A stretch of 64,000 nucleotides of DNA from Chitinophagaceae bacterium UBA7600 (GTDB lineage Bacteria; Bacteroidota; Bacteroidia; Chitinophagales; Chitinophagaceae). How positions within the stretch are numbered: the stretch's first letter is position 1; every line of letters starts with the position of its first letter. The DNA lies in assembly GCA_002478885.1 (NCBI GenBank), contig DLKC01000066.1, positions 1-64,000 of the forward strand, in the 5' to 3' direction. The notes below the pieces were generated by a model. The model was not told where the DNA came from. It did not search any database and saw nothing but the letters and a program-made list of their open reading frames with translations. Made by a program: the position numbers and the translations under genes. Shown here piece by piece: positions 44,301 to 49,658 of this stretch.

Positions 44301-44658
44301 GGCAGATGTTGATGTTATCGGCAGTATGGAACGCTACCAGGACATGCTGGGCGCGATAAAGAGCAAAGCTTATTTTGTGCTCAAGGGAATAGACGTTAAA
44401 GACATAAAACAGGTAACCTGTAATTATGCAGCCAAAGCCAACGCGGCCGCCATAGAGATACACGCAGACTCGGCAAAAGGCGCACTGTTAAGCACAATTA
44501 ATTACCAGCCGACCGGCGACTGGAGCAAGTTTAAGCAAGCATCTGCGCCTGTTACCGATCCCGGCGGCAAACACGATCTCTACTTCGTATTCAAAAAGGA
44601 AGGCGAGGTAAGCGGTGAGGGATTATGCCTGCTCGACTGGATCAGGTTTTCAAAATAA
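41320..44658 (+). CDS. ThuA - PQQ sugar dehydrogenase - PKD - cytochrome c - carbohydrate-binding fusion lipoprotein
   Basis: The product from the ATG at 41320 is 1,112 residues with a lipoprotein signal (FFYGC near residue 22). Domain order: ThuA (residues about 30-255, TKTKGYHHESIPAGVAAI, GGGFMGIHAAADAEY, GGHTTESFSE); GSDH propeller (about 264-695, NGLLGMTIDPDF, GCRNPYRIAVN); PKD (about 701-785); cytochrome c (CKACHQLDKYVLGPAF from about 867); and a C-terminal carbohydrate-binding domain from about 990. ThuA oxidises or handles keto-sugars; GSDH oxidises aldoses; electrons go to the fused cytochrome. The protein likely sits on the outer membrane and starts extracellular sugar oxidation. Confidence 0.92.
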   Translation: MNKIASAICLAMAMIFFYGCQSDSGGRKILVFTKTKGYHHESIPAGVAAIRQLGKDNNFGVDTTDDASAFNDDNLKKYRAVVFLSTTGNILNSDQQVAFQRYIEAGGGFMGIHAAADAEYNWAWYNKLVGAYFKSHPGNPNVRTATVNVKDTGNIAMKGIPEKWQRTDEWYNYKNINADLNVVATLDEDSYEGGENGKDHPIAWWHDYDGGRAFYTGGGHTTESFSEPLFLKHLAGGIAYAMGADSLKLDYTKAYATKAPEENRFTKTVLTNDLNEPMEIAVTPNKTVYIIERSGNFYAYNPTANTTKLVHKFKVLPDTKEAFGNGLLGMTIDPDFATNKFIYFFYSPDSLPTPTHQDISRFKMITEDSIDLASEKVIIQVPIDPEVSAHTGGSLAWDKNKNLFISTGDNTVPFESNGYAPLDERPGRKTFDAQRSAANANDLRGKVIRIHPEADGSYTIPDGNLFPKGTAGTRPEIYTMGCRNPYRIAVNQATSTLYWGEVGPDAGEDSKVDPRGYDEFNQAKKAGNYGWPYFVGDSKAYHDSDFATHAIGDLFDVNGPENNSPNNDGIKKLPPATKAMIWYPYGLSKEYPELADGGRTAIAGYFYHYDKALAKKNSIPAYYDNVLFVMDWMRNWIFAVRFDENENYKRMEAFMPLTGDFRRPIDMDITPDGIMYVLEYGTVYGADNDDARLVRVDYNDGNRAPVAKITAKDTIGLTPLKVSFDSKNSYDNDEDDQLKYEWIFEGSKVASTDAKTEYTFANKGVYKVTLKVTDPSGLSSTDTMTIKAGNTAPVVNISTTGNSSFYFDATSLDYAVDVKDQEDAGVDPQKLQVKLEYLPKEAGSYKTVNGQGIWVTPAKDLIQASDCKACHQLDKYVLGPAFLDVSKKYDSKPETISKLAAKIISGGTGVWGNTHYMTAHPQLSKDQASTIVKYILSLKDQQTKDSLPAKGTVAAAGKQGGTYVLSATYTDNGNGVVPLTSTSEMVLRPPTIQAADVDVIGSMERYQDMLGAIKSKAYFVLKGIDVKDIKQVTCNYAAKANAAAIEIHADSAKGALLSTINYQPTGDWSKFKQASAPVTDPGGKHDLYFVFKKEGEVSGEGLCLLDWIRFSK

Positions 44659-44675
44659 ACAAACACACTTTTTTC

Positions 44676-44703
44676 AAAGCCTCAGTAATGAGGCTTTTTT
44701 TTG
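44676..44703 (+). terminator. Rho-independent terminator after the ThuA fusion gene
   Basis: AAAGCCTCA (44676-44684) pairs with TGAGGCTTT (44689-44697), followed by T residues. Confidence 0.85.
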
Positions 44704-44834
44704 TGCCCTGCTTTGCTGTTGCTGTTATGCTTTACCTGCGGAATAGCGGCTTATTCGGCACCGCATACCGGCGCTGCAGCATCCAGGCGGGAAAGACCTG
44801 GCCAGAAAACAGGAAATGGGCTTTCAGTTTTTTC

Positions 44835-44915
44835 TTTCTTTGCTGAGCTCCGGGCTAGTTGTACAAGCGTGCGACGCAACGAAGTTGCCATAGGTGCCAC
44901 TGCATGGCTCATAAA
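44835..44915. repeat. REPIN/MITE-like solo arm, copy 11
   Basis: CTTTGCTGAGCTCCGGGCTAG, then GTACAAGC and the core GTGCGACGCAAC at 44869-44880, followed by GAAGTTGCC and GGCTCATAAAAAAAT. GGCTTATTCGGCACCGC near 44750 may be a degraded partner. Confidence 0.74.
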
Positions 44916-44948
44916 AAAATGCCATTAACAGCTGGATGTTTACCATAC

Positions 44949-45509
44949 TTAGGCCGCGCCTGAAGCATACGCTTTGCCCGGCTGCGGTGCTGCTGTCTTG
45001 CGTTTGATAATAAGGGAGGCGATAAGACTTACAAGTAATCCGACAGGTAGAATCTCCATGTAGGTGAGCAATACGACGAACAAAGGATTTTTATACATGT
45101 CGGAATATTGCTTTAGCTGTTCCGTTTGTTTGGCAATCTCATCTGCACTTAAACCTTGCTCCTTTGCAGCATTTAACGTATAGGCTGTGTACTTCTCCAT
45201 AAAGTCGGGGATAAAAAAATAGTAGCAGACAAGCCAGGTAACAACATAGAAGGTAGCGGTGACCAATGTTATCAGCAGTGCCGCTTTAAATGCTTTGCCA
45301 AAGCTGATGATACCGCCATATTGCTTATCCCGGAGATGTTTGAGCGCGACAAAAATGAAAGAAAAAGCGAGTATCATGGATGCATAACCGATGACCATGC
45401 CATGTTCAAACTCGTGCCCCGTGCTTTTGGTATACACGGTGGTAGCGATCAGTTCGGCAGCAACGATAAAGCCACCGATAAAGCCATAACGCAAAATGGT
45501 CCGTTTCAT
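44949..45509 (-). CDS. DUF4199 domain membrane protein
   Basis: This 186-residue protein has four membrane segments (ILRYGFIGGFIVAAELIATT, GYASMILAFSFIFVALKHLR, FKAALLITLVTATFYVVTWL, LTYMEILPVGLLVSLIASLI) and a polar loop with LSADEIAKQTEQLKQYS near 130. The fold and the RYGFIGG start match DUF4199, a Bacteroidota-type inner-membrane family of unknown function. It follows a membrane-bound LuxR-type regulator by 120 bp on the same strand, so it may be its target or partner. Confidence 0.85.
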   Translation of the reverse strand: MKRTILRYGFIGGFIVAAELIATTVYTKSTGHEFEHGMVIGYASMILAFSFIFVALKHLRDKQYGGIISFGKAFKAALLITLVTATFYVVTWLVCYYFFIPDFMEKYTAYTLNAAKEQGLSADEIAKQTEQLKQYSDMYKNPLFVVLLTYMEILPVGLLVSLIASLIIKRKTAAPQPGKAYASGAA

Positions 45510-45629
45510 AAAAATGTTTTTTGGTTAAAAAGATGTAACAGCTAAGATGCGTTGAACGTGTTTGGAACCGATCATACTTTCGGGTGATTTTTCGATTACC
45601 AGGTATTTTTAATACTAAAGTAGTAGCGC

Positions 45630-46115
45630 TCAGGGTATGATAGAGAGCTTTTTTGCTTTTTCAACGGCCTGCGTGCGGCGGCTTACCTCCAGTTTGTAAA
45701 AAAGGTTGGCTATATGCGTCTTCACCGTATTCACCGAAACATACATGGCATTCGCGATTTCCTGGTTACTCATTCCGCCTGCGATCAGTTGAAGCACTTC
45801 GAGTTCTCTGGCGCTGAGATCTGTTTCTTTGAGGGCTTTTTTGTTCGGCTCGAATGCATGCTGACCAGTAACAAATACCTCGCGCTCTACAATGGTTTCT
45901 TTTTCTATGACTAAGGTTTCTTTTTTAGGGCTGAAAAGTTTACGCGAAAGCCAGATGCCAAGCAAGGTGAAGAGTATTGCAATGCTTCCCGCATAAATTT
46001 CAATGCTGTGGTCGATAATCAGCAGCCGGTATTCCACAAGCTTCAGCAACAGGAAAAGCAATGCAAGTGCAACGCTGTAAATGAATAACATTTTATTGTG
46101 CTTCAAAAATTGCAT
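45630..46115 (-). CDS. Membrane-anchored LuxR-type HTH transcriptional regulator
   Basis: This 161-residue protein has two N-terminal membrane helices (MLFIYSVALALLFLLLKLVE and IEIYAGSIAILFTLLGIWLS), a Lys/Glu-rich linker, and a C-terminal LuxR/NarL HTH (LSARELEVLQLIAGGMSNQE, IANAMYVSVNTVKTHIANLF) near residues 98-150. There is no receiver domain, so it is not a standard response regulator. DNA binding from the membrane is implied. The neighbouring DUF4199 membrane protein is a natural partner to test. Confidence 0.88.
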   Translation of the reverse strand: MQFLKHNKMLFIYSVALALLFLLLKLVEYRLLIIDHSIEIYAGSIAILFTLLGIWLSRKLFSPKKETLVIEKETIVEREVFVTGQHAFEPNKKALKETDLSARELEVLQLIAGGMSNQEIANAMYVSVNTVKTHIANLFYKLEVSRRTQAVEKAKKLSIIP

Positions 46116-46303
46116 CGCCTTGTTTTAAAGCTAAAATACCTGAATTTCCGCTTCATATAAAAGGGGTTCATAAAAAAGCGCCAGTGCCTTTCAAAGAATC
46201 TGTCCCGGCAAACATAGGATATTCGGTGGCTGGTCCTTATACAAACCCGTACAATCCGGTTGGCAATGTTTATTTTTAAGTTCAAAGCAGTAAACGATTT
46301 TAT

Positions 46304-47302
46304 ATGACTACAGAACAGTTTGTACTTGCATCAAGGCCGAAAGGATCGCCCGGTGCGGAAAATTTCAGGAAAGAACATATTGAACTGCAGCCATTGCAGG
46401 ATGGCGAAGTGCTGTTAAAGGGGCTTTACTATTCGGTTGATCCATATATGCGCGGCAGGATGAATGATGCAAAATCGTATGCAGCACCCTTCCAGGTTGA
46501 TGAACCGATCAAGGGCGGCGTCGTTGCAAAGGTGCTGGAAAGTAAGGCTGCAGGTTTTGCCGCCGGGGATATTGTGGTTGACATGTTACCATGGCGAAGG
46601 GAAACGACCGCATCAGCCAAAACATTAAAGAAAATTGACACCACTCTTGCACCGCCAAGTTATTATCTCGGTATATTGGGTATGACCGGCCTTACAGCAT
46701 ACATCGGTTTAATGCACATCGGTAAACCCAGGGCAGGGGAGGCCGTGGTGGTTTCCGGTGCGGCCGGTGCGGTGGGCATGGTGGTCGGGCAAATCGCTAA
46801 AATACAAGGCTGCAGGGTGGTTGGCATTGCAGGCTCCGAAGAAAAGATCGGCCTGCTAAAAAATGAGTTTGGCTTTGATGAGGCTATCAATTACAAAACC
46901 ACAACCGATATGGCAAAGGCAATTGCTGAAGCCTGTCCCGCTGGTGTGGACATTTATTTCGACAATGTGGGCGGCGAAATATCCGATGCGGTTACGCTCA
47001 ACCTGAACTTTTTTGCGCGCATTCCCTTATGCGGCCAAATCTCGCTATACAACAATACCCAATTTTCAACAGGCCCACGACTACAAACTATTTTACTCAC
47101 AAGAAGTGTGTTGATGCAGGGCTTTATCGTAAGCAATTACCAACATCTTTTTGCAGAAGGTATTCAGCACCTGGCACAGTGGGTAAAGGAAGGAAAGCTT
47201 CAATTCACCGAGACTTTTGTGCAAGGCTTTGACCAGTTGCCGGCTGCATTCCTGAGTTTATTCAAAGGCGACAACACGGGAAAAATGATTGTACAGGCAT
47301 AA
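46304..47302 (+). CDS. NADP-dependent oxidoreductase, zinc-independent MDR (CurA/LTB4-dehydrogenase-like)
   Basis: This 332-residue protein is a medium-chain dehydrogenase/reductase without the catalytic zinc ligands: VLLKGLYYSVDPYMRGRMND near residue 44, the cofactor motif VVVSGAAGAVGMVVGQIAKI near 150, and YFDNVGGEISDAV near 225. Length and these segments match the curcumin reductase/15-oxoprostaglandin reductase group that reduces the C=C of enones with NADPH. Physiological substrate unknown. It is alone between intergenic regions. Confidence 0.93.
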   Translation: MTTEQFVLASRPKGSPGAENFRKEHIELQPLQDGEVLLKGLYYSVDPYMRGRMNDAKSYAAPFQVDEPIKGGVVAKVLESKAAGFAAGDIVVDMLPWRRETTASAKTLKKIDTTLAPPSYYLGILGMTGLTAYIGLMHIGKPRAGEAVVVSGAAGAVGMVVGQIAKIQGCRVVGIAGSEEKIGLLKNEFGFDEAINYKTTTDMAKAIAEACPAGVDIYFDNVGGEISDAVTLNLNFFARIPLCGQISLYNNTQFSTGPRLQTILLTRSVLMQGFIVSNYQHLFAEGIQHLAQWVKEGKLQFTETFVQGFDQLPAAFLSLFKGDNTGKMIVQA

Positions 47303-47318
47303 CAGGAATTAATAAAGT

Positions 47319-47367
47319 AAATGTATCAGTACTTATATATTTTACGTCTATACGTAAACATACATTT
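47319..47367. repeat. Nested AT-rich palindrome after the MDR gene
   Basis: Outer arms AAATGTAT (47319-47326) and ATACATTT (47360-47367) enclose inner arms TTTACGT (47341-47347) and ACGTAAA (47352-47358). It may be a weak terminator for the upstream gene or a protein-binding site. Confidence 0.5.
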
Positions 47368-47394
47368 TATGTGCCCGGCTTTCGCTTCCCTGTG

Positions 47395-47450
47395 CAGCTG
47401 CTGTTGCGCGATAGTGCCGGCTTATCCGGCATCGCACACTTGTGCCACAG
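47395..47450. repeat. REPIN/MITE-like arm with expanded core hairpin, copy 12
   Basis: At 47403-47437 the core is GTTGCG, then CGATAGTGCCGGC, TTATCCGGCATCGCAC, the exact reverse complement of the 35-base core of copy 10. ACTTGTGCC follows. Confidence 0.8.
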
Positions 47451-47586
47451 TAAAAAGTGCATCAAAGCGATAGGCAAATCGTTCCGGTTGATCATTTTCA
47501 AACGCCTTGGTCACTGCATTCCTTTGCATTAAATATTTCCACCGGCAAAAAAAACTTTATCTTGAAAACAGGATCAAATAAACTTT

Positions 47587-48531
47587 ATGCTAAACAGGAG
47601 AGAACTTTTTAAACTGTCGGGCGCCGCATCACTGGCGGCATTGGTACCAGTATCTTTTACCAGGGCCACTGCGCCGGTGCCGGCAAAAGGGCCGTTCCGC
47701 TTTTGCCTGAACACGAGCACGATCATGGGGCAACAGCCTGGCCTGATTAAATCAATTGAAATAGCGGCTAAAGCCGGGTACGATGGGTTGGAGCTTTGGG
47801 TAAACGATATCAAAGATTATCTCGCCAAAGGCCATACGCTGCAATCATTGGCTGACTTTATAAAATCAAAGGGTCTTGTGGTGGAGGATGCGATCAGTTT
47901 TACTACATGGCTGGTGGATGATGATGCCAAACGACAGGCCGGCCTTGCAGAACTGGAAGAAGAAATGAAAATGATGGCCGCACTCGGTTGCCGACGTATC
48001 GCCGCCCCGCCGATGGGCCTGGAAGAAGGGGCTGTTATAGATTATAAAAAAGCGGGCGCCCGTTACAAAGAAATACTGGCGCTTGGAAGAAAATACAAGG
48101 TAATGCCGCTGCTTGAGTTTTGGGGTGCTTCAGGCACGGTTTACAACTTCGGGCAGGCACTCGCCATAGCGGCTGCTGCCGATGATCCCGATGTAAAAAT
48201 ATTGCCCGATGTGTATCATCTCTTCAGGGGTGGCTCCGGGTTTAATTGTTTAAAAATGGTGAGTGGAAAAATGATCGATATCATTCACATGAACGACTAT
48301 CCCGCCAACAAATCGGTGGACCAGCAAACCGATGGCGACAGGGTTTATCCCGGCGATGGCTCCGCACCATTAAAACAAATACTCGCTGACCTTGCGGCTA
48401 TGGGCGGGACAAAAGTGTTATCACTTGAGCTTTTCAACGAAACTTACTGGAAAGAAGATGCACAGCTTGTGGCATCAACCGGCCTTCAGAAAATGAAGCA
48501 ACTGGTAAATGAAGTGTTGGCAGGGAAGTAA
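47587..48531 (+). CDS. Exported sugar phosphate isomerase/epimerase-family protein
   Basis: This 314-residue protein has a twin-arginine-like leader (NRRELFKLSGAASLAALVPV). The TIM-barrel family features are SIEIAAKAGYDGLELWVNDI, LLEFWGASGTVYNFGQALAI, KILPDVYHLFRGGSGFNCLK, IIHMNDYPANKSVDQQTD and LSLELFNETYWKEDAQLV. The pattern is near hydroxypyruvate-isomerase/xylose-isomerase-like proteins with metal-binding Glu and His. An export leader on such an enzyme is common in Bacteroidota sugar loci. Substrate unknown. It converges with another TIM-barrel gene. Confidence 0.86.
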   Translation: MLNRRELFKLSGAASLAALVPVSFTRATAPVPAKGPFRFCLNTSTIMGQQPGLIKSIEIAAKAGYDGLELWVNDIKDYLAKGHTLQSLADFIKSKGLVVEDAISFTTWLVDDDAKRQAGLAELEEEMKMMAALGCRRIAAPPMGLEEGAVIDYKKAGARYKEILALGRKYKVMPLLEFWGASGTVYNFGQALAIAAAADDPDVKILPDVYHLFRGGSGFNCLKMVSGKMIDIIHMNDYPANKSVDQQTDGDRVYPGDGSAPLKQILADLAAMGGTKVLSLELFNETYWKEDAQLVASTGLQKMKQLVNEVLAGK

Positions 48532-48612
48532 TGTTGGCTATGAGGCAAATATTCGCACGTGGCATTTTAGAATGATCGTAAGCTGATCAAATCAGGTTTA
48601 AATGCTCCTGCG

Positions 48613-49374
48613 TTATACAGGCAGATATTTTTGTAATAAGCAAATGCCATCCCGTATGGCTTCCCGTCCATTCGATTCAATGCCATACCAGCCACGATAC
48701 CCGCTTTGTTTACAAAGCCCTATCATGCTTGCAGTAAGCCCTTCTGTTGGCTGGTTGCGGTACGACATACCCTTTGCGTAAGGAACAGTTTTTTGCAGGT
48801 AAGTATAATTATCAAAATCATCGGCTGGTTCACGCCAGTCAGGATAAGTGCCAAACAAGGGATGATCAACTTCTTTCATAAGGGCAACCATCCAGTCGGG
48901 GTCGTTGGAAAGTCCACCATGATTTTCTATAAGCACTTTTATATTTGAACCAGCAGCATATTCCAGCAAAAGATGATAAGATTCAGCAGCGCATTGCAAT
49001 GCTTCTTCTTTTGATGTTTGATCCATGCCACGGCAATTGGTACGGATAGCATGGCAGCCAAGGTAATGCGCAATATCAATCCATTTGCGGTGATTAAGGG
49101 TAAACTGTCTCCGTTCTTCTTTAGTCGAGGCGCAACCATCGCCTTCGTCATCCACCATGATCAATACCATTTCTACGCCGTGATCTGCAGCATTGTTTTT
49201 TAATTCATTTAAATAAGTGGCGGTAGGCACTGCGAACAGCGTATTCACAAACTCAATTCCATTAAGCCCGAAATCTTCCCTTGCAATTTTCGGGAAATCG
49301 AGTGTGGTCCATCTACCCGCTCTTATTTCTTCGACCAATGCCCATTGGGCCAGTGAAATATCATCTTTGATCAT
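48613..49374 (-). CDS. Sugar phosphate isomerase/epimerase-family protein
   Basis: This 253-residue cytoplasmic protein is a TIM-barrel of the xylose-isomerase-like superfamily: FPKIAREDFGLNGIEFVNTL, VEMVLIMVDDEGDGCAST, ALGCHAIRTN-type segment and KVLIENHGGLSNDPDWMVAL with its metal Glu, ending GYRGWYGIESNGREAI. There is no signal peptide. It converges with the exported homologue, so two different isomerases face each other at this locus; along with the one at 38753 the window has three. Confidence 0.87.
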   Translation of the reverse strand: MIKDDISLAQWALVEEIRAGRWTTLDFPKIAREDFGLNGIEFVNTLFAVPTATYLNELKNNAADHGVEMVLIMVDDEGDGCASTKEERRQFTLNHRKWIDIAHYLGCHAIRTNCRGMDQTSKEEALQCAAESYHLLLEYAAGSNIKVLIENHGGLSNDPDWMVALMKEVDHPLFGTYPDWREPADDFDNYTYLQKTVPYAKGMSYRNQPTEGLTASMIGLCKQSGYRGWYGIESNGREAIRDGICLLQKYLPV

Positions 49375-49459
49375 GATTAGTAAAATTTAAGTTGTACTGG
49401 TATAGGTCAGAATTTACAGTCATTCCTGAAATTAACCGATCGTGAAAAGCAGCAATGAT

Positions 49460-49568
49460 AGATGCTTCATTCGCCAGCATGACAAACTGAAAGGCAAACA
49501 CAAGCTGGGAATAGCATTTCAACTTCATCGAAAAAATCCGGCGTGTCATGCCGAAGCAAGAGGCATCT
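49460..49568. repeat. Second repeat family (AGATGCTTC / GAAGCATCT type), copy A
   Basis: The left arm AGATGCTTCATTCGCCAGCA (from 49460) is complementary in part to the right arm TGTCATGCCGAAGCAAGAGG (from 49544, ending GCATCT at 49568). Between them is AAGCTGGGAATAGCATTTCAAC-like sequence. It is one of the widespread Bacteroidota intergenic repeats that create false short reading frames. Confidence 0.7.
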
Positions 49569-49610
49569 CTTTCTGTTTAACTTGCTGAATATTTAACCTT
49601 CAGATGAATG

Positions 49611-49645
49611 GTGCGACGCAACAGGCGTTGCCACATGTACCGGAG
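49611..49645. repeat. REPIN/MITE-like solo arm, copy 13
   Basis: The core GTGCGACGCAAC is at 49611-49622, followed by AGGCGTTGCCAC and GGAGCCGGGC. It lies 36 bp beyond the stop of the GH3 fusion gene. Confidence 0.73.
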
Positions 49646-49658
49646 CCGGGCACATCAA

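Noticed and set aside
44701..44928. A 75-residue frame after the ThuA fusion gene
   Set aside because: It starts within the terminator T-run and runs through a repeat copy.
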